Positions 1 to 5,373 of a DNA stretch of 7,143 nucleotides are shown here, one piece after another. Source of the stretch: an uncultured Collinsella sp. (lineage in GTDB: Bacteria; Actinomycetota; Coriobacteriia; Coriobacteriales; Coriobacteriaceae). Position 1 is the first letter of the stretch. Each line of letters begins with the position of its first letter. Both the position numbers and the translations under genes were made by a program. The stretch is from assembly GCA_900552395.1 (NCBI GenBank), contig URZJ01000089.1:1-7143 (forward strand), read 5' to 3'. The notes under the pieces are model-generated. The model was not told where the DNA came from, did no database searches, and saw only the letters and a program-made list of their open reading frames with translations.

Positions 1-269
1 AAGACATAGCGGCGCTTTTCGGCCTGCGCCTTCACAAACTCGCGGACCTCGCGCGAAAGCTCGGGGTAGAACGGGGCGAGCATGGGATCGTCGTCGGCGG
101 CGATCAGGATGGTATAGAGTGCCGGCGCCGTGTTGACGCCGTTGATCACCAGAGTCTGATCCTCCATGTCGCGAGCGGCCTGCTTGGCAAGCTTCTTAAA
201 GGAGAACGGGGCACGGGTGGCACCGAAGATGCCGGCCACGTGGTCCTCGAAGATGTTCAGGAAGTTCAC
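1..269 (-). CDS. DUF3662 (FhaA N-terminal type) protein, likely with a C-terminal FHA domain; 5' part only
   Basis: The 89 visible codons begin NFLNIFEDHVAGIFGATRAP after a GTG start and continue through FSFKKLAKQAARDMEDQ and NTAPALYTILIAADDD to EVREFVKAQAEKRRYV, where the gene leaves the window. An amphipathic start (FEDHVAGIFG), a K(L/I)A..A..(D/E)M segment and then a 'Y.I..A..D...' strand are typical of the DUF3662 domain that precedes an FHA phosphothreonine-binding domain in actinobacterial FhaA proteins. In that family the protein binds or is phosphorylated by Ser/Thr kinases and links them to cell-wall synthesis. The FHA part itself lies outside the window, so its presence is inferred. 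The GTG start (267-269) overlaps the TGA of the upstream kinase gene (266-268) as GTGA, and a GGAGAG ribosome site lies at 279-284, nine bases before the GTG. The two genes are therefore very probably translationally coupled. No ATG is available nearby in this frame. Confidence 0.8.
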   Translation of the reverse strand, partial: MNFLNIFEDHVAGIFGATRAPFSFKKLAKQAARDMEDQTLVINGVNTAPALYTILIAADDDPMLAPFYPELSREVREFVKAQAEKRRYV

Positions 270-2119
270 GAAAGATCACTCTCCGTATAGGTTCTTTGGT
301 ATCCGAGCAAATATAGGCATATCCCAACGATTATAGAGGATAGGGTTCCCGCAACCGCCGCCTTGGCGACGACCGCGGCTGCAAGGCTGGCAATTTCCAT
401 ATGGTGTGCAAGACAGGACGCCGCTGCGCAGCCGATGCCGGCGACAGCGATGGCGGCGATTACGGCAAGGTTTGAGCCCTGATCGGCACGCTTGGCATGG
501 GCGTTGAGCAGCGCAGATGACGCCGCGGCAGTTGTCGCGACCAGCACAAAGGCAGCCCAAAGGAGTGGGTCTCCCAGCGCTGCGGCAACGTTACCGAGCC
601 CCAGCACGCCTCCGGCTGAAAGCGCGACCGTGGCCAGACGGGCAAAAAGTGCGCCCATGCCCGTTGCCGCGGCGGCGCTTGCCGGGCCGAGCCAAAATGA
701 CGCGACGCCGGCGGTGACCCCAGCTGCCAGGAAGGTATTGCCGGTCAGACAGCCAAGCGCGAGTGCACAGGTGAGTGCGGCGCTCGCGGCAGCCTCGGTG
801 CGACCCCAGGCGATCCACCAACCGGACATGGCGGCGGCAAAGATCACCGCGACGGGCAACATCGACAGGACGCCCTGTGCCTGCATGGTGGCGTTTGCCA
901 TGAGCACCAAAAAGCCCACAGCCGAGATGGCCGAGCCAATCTGGGGGGCCAGGCCGGCCGCCGCTCCGATCGCGATAGCCGCAATGACCAGGCCGGGAAG
1001 CGCCGCGACGCCGGCCGTCTGCATCAGCAAAAAGCTAAAGGCGCCGCACGTTAGCGCCGAGATAGCGTGCATGGCGTAGTCGCGCGCATGGCTCCAGCGC
1101 GTGCCTGCCCAGCCGAGTGCGGGGTCGACCTCGATGACGTCGTCCTCGTAGTGCGACGGCTCGATATCGTCGAGCTCCTGCTCGTCATCCGAAAGTTCGC
1201 CAACCATTTGCTCCAGGCTGCGACGGCCTTCGCGCACGCTGCCCAGACCGGCAAGGAGCTGGTCGCAAAATGCCTCGATGCTGTTGGGGCGGTCCTGCGG
1301 CATGGGGGAGAGCGCGCTCATGAGCGCGGCCTCGGCTCCCGGGGGAAAGTGTGGTATCAGCTCGCTGGGATAGGTGGCGCCGCCGATGATGCGGCCGAGC
1401 GAGTCGGCGGGCGTGGCCGCCATAAAAGGAGCGCTGCCGCACAGGCCCTCGTAGATCACACAGGCGAGGGCAAAGACATCGGCGCGCTCGTCGACCGTGC
1501 CGGTCTCGATATCGAGCTGCTCGGGCGGCATGTAGCCGATGGTGCCGCCGCGTGAGCCGCCAAAGCCACCGGCGGACGACAGCCGCGCCATGCCAAAGTC
1601 GGTGAGCTTTACATTGCCCGAGTGGTCGATGAGCACGTTGGCGGGCTTAATGTCCAGGTGGAGTACGCCATTACTGTGGGCGAAGGTGAGCGCCTGGCCC
1701 AGGGCATCGGCAATGGCCGCGGCCTCGTCAAAGGTAAGTGAGTGGCCGTCCGCGCGGTGCAAAAACTCGGCCAGCGACATGCCATCGACATATTCCATAA
1801 CCAGGTAGGCATAGGCTGTGTCGTGCGTAAAGTCGATAACCTGCACGATGTTGGGATGTTGAAGCATGGCGGCAGTGTGCGCCTCGCGCAGGACATCCAT
1901 GATGTCGCTAGCGGGCATGCCGGCACCGTTGATAAGGGGGATGCGTTTAATGGCGACGCGGCGGCGCAGGTGCGTGTCGCGGCAGATCTCGATGGAGCCA
2001 AAACCGCCGGTCGCAAGTGTCTCGAGCGGCTGGTACCGCTTGAGCAGCTCGCGAGAGCTGGTGCCCTCCAAAGGAACGTCCGGCGAGAACCGGGCGGTAT
2101 GTTGCGAGAAAAGCGGCAT
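266..2119 (-). CDS. Membrane-anchored Ser/Thr protein kinase (Hanks type, HLD variant, no PASTA domains)
   Basis: A 617-residue protein in three parts. Residues about 29-290 form a Hanks-type kinase: Gly-rich loop ATGGFGS (36-42), VAIK lysine (K58), helix-C REAH glutamate (E79), catalytic loop HLDIKPAN (154-161, D156, K158, N161), DFG (174-176), GTIGYMPPEQ in place of the APE motif (about 192-201), ADVFAL aspartate (D214) and a QDRP arginine (R277). Residues about 308-333 are an acidic linker. The rest, from about 345, is Ala/Gly-rich and holds roughly ten membrane segments with a short tail ending TESDLS. There are no PASTA repeats, so it is not a PknB-type muropeptide sensor. HRD reads HLD, making it a non-RD kinase, so activation-loop phosphorylation may not control it in the usual way. 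I chose ATG 2117-2119 because GAGG lies seven bases upstream; the TTG two codons earlier (2123-2125) nearly abuts that ribosome site. The next gene encodes a DUF3662/FHA-type protein, a likely partner or substrate. Confidence 0.92.
   Translation of the reverse strand: MPLFSQHTARFSPDVPLEGTSSRELLKRYQPLETLATGGFGSIEICRDTHLRRRVAIKRIPLINGAGMPASDIMDVLREAHTAAMLQHPNIVQVIDFTHDTAYAYLVMEYVDGMSLAEFLHRADGHSLTFDEAAAIADALGQALTFAHSNGVLHLDIKPANVLIDHSGNVKLTDFGMARLSSAGGFGGSRGGTIGYMPPEQLDIETGTVDERADVFALACVIYEGLCGSAPFMAATPADSLGRIIGGATYPSELIPHFPPGAEAALMSALSPMPQDRPNSIEAFCDQLLAGLGSVREGRRSLEQMVGELSDDEQELDDIEPSHYEDDVIEVDPALGWAGTRWSHARDYAMHAISALTCGAFSFLLMQTAGVAALPGLVIAAIAIGAAAGLAPQIGSAISAVGFLVLMANATMQAQGVLSMLPVAVIFAAAMSGWWIAWGRTEAAASAALTCALALGCLTGNTFLAAGVTAGVASFWLGPASAAAATGMGALFARLATVALSAGGVLGLGNVAAALGDPLLWAAFVLVATTAAASSALLNAHAKRADQGSNLAVIAAIAVAGIGCAAASCLAHHMEIASLAAAVVAKAAVAGTLSSIIVGICLYLLGYQRTYTESDLS
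279..284 (-). promoter_or_regulatory. Ribosome binding site of the DUF3662/FHA gene
   Basis: On the minus strand this reads GGAGAG, nine bases before the GTG at 267-269. It lies inside the last codons of the kinase gene. With the GTGA overlap it decides the GTG start and supports coupled translation. Confidence 0.6.
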
Positions 2120-2199
2120 GGCCAACCCTCGTGCGTTTAAAGTTCGTTTGCGAGCGGCGGGCGCGGGGCCGAGCCGTTCGCGGTGGCATAGATGCTGCT

Positions 2200-2205
2200 A
2201 GTGTA
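2200..2205 (-). promoter_or_regulatory. Possible extended -10 box for the kinase operon
   Basis: The minus strand reads TGCTACACT, a TGn-extended -10 (TACACT) about 80 bases before the kinase ATG. No convincing -35 hexamer is visible 16-18 bases upstream, although an extended -10 can do without one. This is the best promoter candidate I see between the repeat array and the kinase, but it is weak. Confidence 0.3.
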
Positions 2206-2230
2206 GCACGCTCGGGCAGATGGCGAGGAT

Positions 2231-2419
2231 AGCGGGATGCGAGGTGGCCCGATCGATTCGGCCCGTTTCGGCTCGTTTGGAAAGCGCATCTCAGTTTTCA
2301 GCCAAAATATGGGATGCGCTTTCCAAATGGGGTGGGCTGCGGAAACTGCATCCCAGAATATTGCCCTGGAACGGGATGCGCTTTCCGAACCGGCGTCCAA
2401 AAGGAAACCGCATCCCGCT
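2231..2419. repeat. Array of a 14-base motif in alternating orientation, bounded by 11-base inverted ends
   Basis: The consensus GGAAANCGCATCCC occurs at 2279-2292 (plus, ends CTC), 2311-2324 (minus), 2341-2354 (plus, CT for NC), 2373-2386 (minus) and 2403-2416 (plus). Starts are 32, 30, 32 and 30 bases apart, so a 62-base palindromic unit repeats about two and a half times. A further partial minus copy lies at 2231-2241, off the regular spacing. The outer edges AGCGGGATGCG (2231-2241) and CGCATCCCGCT (2409-2419) are perfect inverted repeats. Neighbouring copies can pair into stem-loops; the 2276-2292/2311-2327 pair has a stem of about 17 bases with one mismatch. It lies between divergent genes. 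It may be a BIME/MITE-like non-coding element, a cluster of regulator sites, or a pair of attenuators. I see no coding function and no clear target-site duplication. Confidence 0.75.
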
Positions 2420-2523
2420 TTGATGTGGGGACTGCGAACAAAAGCCGGACCGTGATCTGGCGCGGATTGGAGTTCGCCTGAATCATTGATGCTGGCTGGT
2501 GTGAGAACAGAGATAAACGAGCG

Positions 2524-2539
2524 GCTCGAGCGATATAAT
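2524..2539 (+). promoter_or_regulatory. Promoter -10 box of the membrane regulator gene, with adjacent palindrome
   Basis: A perfect TATAAT lies at 2534-2539, 19 bases before the chosen ATG. The 8-base palindrome GCTCGAGC (2524-2531) sits just upstream, in the normal spacer position. No good -35 hexamer is visible, so the promoter may need an activator. An ATG at 2538-2540 overlaps the -10 box itself and so cannot be the translation start if this promoter is used. Confidence 0.55.
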
Positions 2540-2558
2540 GACACGCTATGGAGGCCGT

Positions 2559-4694
2559 ATGCTCTTTTCCCGCCGTTCTGCTACATTTGCCTGCGCCATT
2601 GCGCTTGTCGTAATGGCGGTCACCCCTTATCACCGGTTTTCATCTTCAATCGGCCTAGCGTCAGGTGCAATGACCTGGCTCGTTATCCTGGGCGCATGCC
2701 TCGCGGCGTTTGTTCATGGTGCTGCGCTATGCAAGGGGGGAATGAGAAGGCCGAGGCATCTCGGTGCCATCGGTGTTTTCCTTGGTGTTATTGCAACGGT
2801 TCCCGAATGGGCCGACCTGGCTTTCTATGCTCGCGGAGACTCTATTCCAATCGTGTTTGCACCGATTTGGTTGTTACATGGCGTTTCGTGTGTCTCGTGC
2901 TTTGTTGGGTCGCTGCTTCTCTCATATGTTATTTGGGGCACGGCGGACTCTCCTTTGACGCAGAGGTCGACACGGACTGACGAAAGGGAAACTCGTCACC
3001 CGCAGGACGCGATTTTTACAGAAACAATAGCCGTCATGTCTTGCCTGCTGTTTTGCTGTCGAGTTTCATGGAGAGTCGTTCCCGAGCCATGGGGGATGCC
3101 CCCTGTAACGGCCGCGTCAATTGGCCTTGCGCTTTTAATTCCGTTGGTCTATCTCGCATTGACTGTGGCCCCGCCGTTTTGCCGCCCTCGTGCCTTTGGC
3201 CATGGGCGGCGCGACGTGTTTGCCTGTTCTGTGCTCGTAGCAGTTCCTATTGGTCTTATTCCGGCTGTTGAGGCGGCATACTTCGCAAGCGATGCCGTGG
3301 TCATTGCATTGCTGGCGATGGGGTCCGTTATCGCTGCTGCCTTCGTATGCATGTTGCTAAGGGGGAAACGGGACAACAATTCGGATATCGCCTGTGCGTC
3401 CGACACATTCGATGCGGGGGTGTTTTCCCCTGTCCTCTCGCCTAGAGAAGAGCAGTTTGTTCGACTGCTGCTCAAAGGGAAAACGCCGGCGGAAATTGCC
3501 AAGGAGACGGATACGAAGCCATCGACGGTGAGAACAACGCTTCACCGAGCATACGGGAAGGCGTCGGTTGCGGGCTCACGCGAGCTCGTGGCGCTGTTTG
3601 CGGGTGAGGGCGAAGCTGTAGAGTCTGAGCTGTCGCAGCGGCATGCTGACGATATAGTGGCATCAGCTCGAACGCGCCGGCTGTTTCGATACCTGCTCAC
3701 ATTATTCTTTATCCTCCTTGCGGCGGGGCCCTTGGTAATGGCGGATAGCGATTGGGGGTCCGGTGTTTCGCGGGCTGTCGCCTTTTCCCTCTTAAGCTAC
3801 GCATTGGGTCTCGGACTGCTTCTGTCGCTACGCTACGCGGGTGGAAAAGCGAATCGTGGCGCTGCGCTGGATAGAGCGGGTGAAGCGATTTGGCTCGGAA
3901 GCCCGTACGTATGGGCGGTGCTATCTGCTGTGGAATGGTCTTTTATCTATATCGCGGCATTGATGTGCATACGCGTTCCGTTGATGGCTGTGCCGGTCCT
4001 GTTTTGCGGCGTGGCGTCTACGGCTTCGCTCGCTGTTGGGCTGCGTCCGTTTAAGGTGCATGCCCATGCTCGGGCTATCGTGCCGTTGGTGTCAATGGGC
4101 ATGGTTGCCTTAATCTATGCGGTCGCTAGGGGGCGAATCCATGGACTTGCGGTGCTGACGGGGGTGCTGCTCACATATATAGTGATGCGAAGCTGTCCGC
4201 AGCGCAAAATGCTTGGGATATGGATGCTTTGCTTCGGGGCGACGGCTCCTGTTTGGGCTGTCTTGCTCAATATGGTGCAGGATCTGACGGTTTTCGAGCC
4301 GTTGTTCCTCGCGTCGTTGTTGGGGCAAAGTTCGGCTGTCAATGTCGTCGTGGCAACGGTGATTGTTTGCTGGGCTGTGCCCATGTTCGTTACGCACATC
4401 GCGCTCGCCCGCTCGGTTGAGGACGAGAAGGCCGTCTTGGAGTACCGGGCGAACGGGTCCACCGAAACGGCCCGCGTGCGCCAGCTGGCCCTGCTTACGT
4501 CGCGCTCCCTTTCTGATGTTCAGTCGCAAATTTTGCTGATGACGGCAGAGGGGGCAACGACAAAGGCCATTGCGGAGGATGTCGGTTACGCTGCATCTAC
4601 GGTGCAAGCGCTGCGGTCTGCATCTTACCGCCAGTTGAAGATCAAGAATAAGGCGGAGCTAATTTTATTGTTATCGCAGGTAAATAACGTGTAA
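2559..4694 (+). CDS. Membrane LuxR-type transcriptional regulator with duplicated 8TM-HTH architecture
   Basis: A 711-residue protein that reads as two similar halves. Residues about 8-268 carry roughly eight hydrophobic segments, followed by a LuxR/GerE-type HTH at about 293-348 (LSPREEQFVRLLLKGKTPAE then IAKETDTKPSTVRTTLHRAY). Residues about 373-630 carry roughly eight more segments, followed by a second HTH at about 647-707 (SDVQSQILLMTAEGATTKAI then AEDVGYAASTVQALRSASYR). Both HTHs keep the S/L-T-V recognition-helix pattern. Membrane LuxR proteins of about 450-500 residues with one C-terminal HTH are common in Coriobacteriia; two complete sensor-HTH units in one chain is unusual. There is no receiver domain, so the membrane part probably senses a ligand or protein directly (inference). 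I chose ATG 2559: GGAGG at 2550-2554 lies four bases upstream, and the earlier in-frame ATG at 2538 is inside the -10 box. The secreted-protein/ABC operon starts 109 bases downstream in the same direction and is the likely target. Confidence 0.88.
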   Translation: MLFSRRSATFACAIALVVMAVTPYHRFSSSIGLASGAMTWLVILGACLAAFVHGAALCKGGMRRPRHLGAIGVFLGVIATVPEWADLAFYARGDSIPIVFAPIWLLHGVSCVSCFVGSLLLSYVIWGTADSPLTQRSTRTDERETRHPQDAIFTETIAVMSCLLFCCRVSWRVVPEPWGMPPVTAASIGLALLIPLVYLALTVAPPFCRPRAFGHGRRDVFACSVLVAVPIGLIPAVEAAYFASDAVVIALLAMGSVIAAAFVCMLLRGKRDNNSDIACASDTFDAGVFSPVLSPREEQFVRLLLKGKTPAEIAKETDTKPSTVRTTLHRAYGKASVAGSRELVALFAGEGEAVESELSQRHADDIVASARTRRLFRYLLTLFFILLAAGPLVMADSDWGSGVSRAVAFSLLSYALGLGLLLSLRYAGGKANRGAALDRAGEAIWLGSPYVWAVLSAVEWSFIYIAALMCIRVPLMAVPVLFCGVASTASLAVGLRPFKVHAHARAIVPLVSMGMVALIYAVARGRIHGLAVLTGVLLTYIVMRSCPQRKMLGIWMLCFGATAPVWAVLLNMVQDLTVFEPLFLASLLGQSSAVNVVVATVIVCWAVPMFVTHIALARSVEDEKAVLEYRANGSTETARVRQLALLTSRSLSDVQSQILLMTAEGATTKAIAEDVGYAASTVQALRSASYRQLKIKNKAELILLLSQVNNV

Positions 4695-4729
4695 ACGCCT
4701 GAGCAATCAACTCAATAGCGGGTGTTTAC
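4691..4729 (+). terminator. Hairpin over the regulator stop codon; weak terminator or operator
   Basis: GTAAACGCC (4691-4699) pairs with GGTGTTTAC (4721-4729) over nine positions with one G-U pair. An inner TGAG/CTCA stem (4700-4703 and 4711-4714) closes a seven-base loop. The left arm contains the TAA stop. The downstream run is mixed pyrimidine (catctttctct), not a clean T tract, so full Rho-independent termination is doubtful. It may reduce read-through into the downstream operon or act as a dyad protein site. Confidence 0.4.
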
Positions 4730-4756
4730 AGACATCTTTCTCTATTCATGCGAAGG

Positions 4757-4782
4757 TTGCCGTGCGTCGACGCATTGTTAAC
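4757..4782 (+). promoter_or_regulatory. Possible promoter with embedded 12-base palindrome upstream of the secreted-protein gene
   Basis: TGCGTCGACGCA (4763-4774) is a perfect 12-base palindrome. A TTGCCG (-35-like, 4757-4762) abuts its left edge and TGTTAA (-10-like, 4777-4782) follows it at a spacing of 14 bases, shorter than ideal. The palindrome would therefore lie between RNA polymerase contacts, a usual place for an operator and, with short spacing, for activator-dependent control. The neighbouring LuxR-type regulator is the obvious candidate to bind. The promoter boxes are weak; the palindrome is exact. Confidence 0.4.
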
Positions 4783-4803
4783 CGCTTTTGATTGGAGAAG
4801 GCC

Positions 4804-5373
4804 ATGATTAAGCCAAGGAGCGCTATTGCTCGAATCGGAGTCGGCTTGGTGATTGCAGCTGGTCTGTCCCTAGGGGTTCCCGCTGCATCGTTTGCACAAG
4901 AGGAGTTTGACACCTCTCAGGTTTCCAGCATTACTCAAAACGCCGATACGGGAATTACGACCTGTACGAACAATGCCGATAAGGCATTTAGTTTTCAATG
5001 TGCCGGGACGAGTGCAACTGGCTACCGTCAAAAGGATGATTCCTCATCGCTCTATCTGGATATCCAGGGCCATACGGGAAATCCGCTTCGGTTATATACA
5101 GACGGTGCGTATAACACAAGCGGTAGCGGCAGCATGAATTGTACTCAGGGAACGTATCGTTCGAATCACAAGGGACAGTGGGAAATGTATAACCTCGTCC
5201 GTGAGAACGGGCGATCTGCGGCGCGACTGACTGCATGGCGGAGTCTGGCTACGGCACTGTTATTGGTGTATGGAGCCCCGACTGCGTCGGGCATTTCCAC
5301 AAGCTTCCCGCATAGTTGTTTGAAATGGCTCCCTTCCGGCTTTCTGGGTCGGAAGGGGGAGGAGGACGTATGA
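4804..5373 (+). CDS. Small Sec-secreted cysteine-containing protein; C-terminus apparently frameshifted
   Basis: As written, the frame encodes 189 residues. Residues 1-31 are a classic signal peptide: basic IKPRSAIAR, hydrophobic core IGVGLVIAAGLSLGV, and ASFA before cleavage at QEEF. The mature part is polar, Ser/Thr/Gly-rich and aromatic, with cysteines at 54, 66 and 113, and reads plausibly to about residue 145 (VRENGRSAARLTAW). Beyond this the frame becomes unconvincing and runs through a stem-loop and the next gene's ribosome site (KGEEDV). The -1 frame is open from 5205 to a TAG at 5313-5315 and encodes GYGTVIGVWSPDCVGHFHKL, a better ending. Adding one base between about 5205 and 5250 gives a 170-residue protein with an even number of cysteines. 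I chose ATG 4804, six bases after GGAG (4794-4797); the TTG at 4792 overlaps that site. It heads an ABC-transporter operon, suggesting a bacteriocin-like or signalling product. I do not recognise the family. Confidence 0.7.
   Translation: MIKPRSAIARIGVGLVIAAGLSLGVPAASFAQEEFDTSQVSSITQNADTGITTCTNNADKAFSFQCAGTSATGYRQKDDSSSLYLDIQGHTGNPLRLYTDGAYNTSGSGSMNCTQGTYRSNHKGQWEMYNLVRENGRSAARLTAWRSLATALLLVYGAPTASGISTSFPHSCLKWLPSGFLGRKGEEDV
5205..5315 (+). other. Alternate (-1) frame holding the probable true C-terminus of the secreted protein
   Basis: This frame opens just after a TGA at 5202-5204 and closes at TAG 5313-5315. Its last 24 or so codons (from 5241) read ESGYGTVIGVWSPDCVGHFH then KLPA, with Gly, Trp, Cys and His in a pattern that looks selected. 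It has no ribosome site or start of its own, so it is expected to be the tail of the upstream frame and not a separate gene. The exact point where the frames join cannot be fixed from one sequence. Confidence 0.5.
5331..5357 (+). promoter_or_regulatory. Stem-loop abutting the permease ribosome site
   Basis: CCCTTCCG (5331-5338) pairs perfectly with CGGAAGGG (5350-5357) around an 11-base loop. The right arm runs directly into the Shine-Dalgarno stretch GGAGGAGG (5358-5365), so the fold could limit access to the permease start. There is no T tract, so it is not a standard terminator. It would let translation or transcript stability differ between the peptide gene and the transporter genes. Confidence 0.45.

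Noticed and set aside
492..1079. Long plus-strand open frame opposite the kinase membrane region
   Set aside because: It is a shadow of the G+C-rich, Ala-rich kinase gene; its product is low-complexity Ala/Pro/Arg with no recognisable domain and no ribosome site.
1067..1555. Plus-strand open frame opposite the kinase domain
   Set aside because: It is antisense to conserved kinase motifs, which clearly define the coding strand; no promoter or ribosome site was seen.
2231..2419. CRISPR array
   Set aside because: Repeats are only 14 bases, alternate in strand and are separated by 16-18 bases; CRISPR repeats are longer and all in one direction. No cas genes are present.
2226..2425. Target-site duplication flanking the array
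   Set aside because: Flanks (GAT on the left, TTGAT on the right) do not form adjacent direct repeats, so insertion as a transposon cannot be shown.
2220..2455. Two overlapping plus-strand short frames across the array
   Set aside because: They owe their openness to the 62-base periodicity, have no good ribosome site and run through both orientations of the motif.
2137..2544. Minus-strand open frame through the intergenic repeats
   Set aside because: It translates the repeated motif into recurring short peptides and has no homology that I recognise; the repeats explain the open frame.
4725..4748. TTTACA/TATTCA as a promoter pair for the operon
   Set aside because: The spacing is only 12 bases, too short for a normal sigma-70-type promoter, and TTTACA is an arm of the hairpin.
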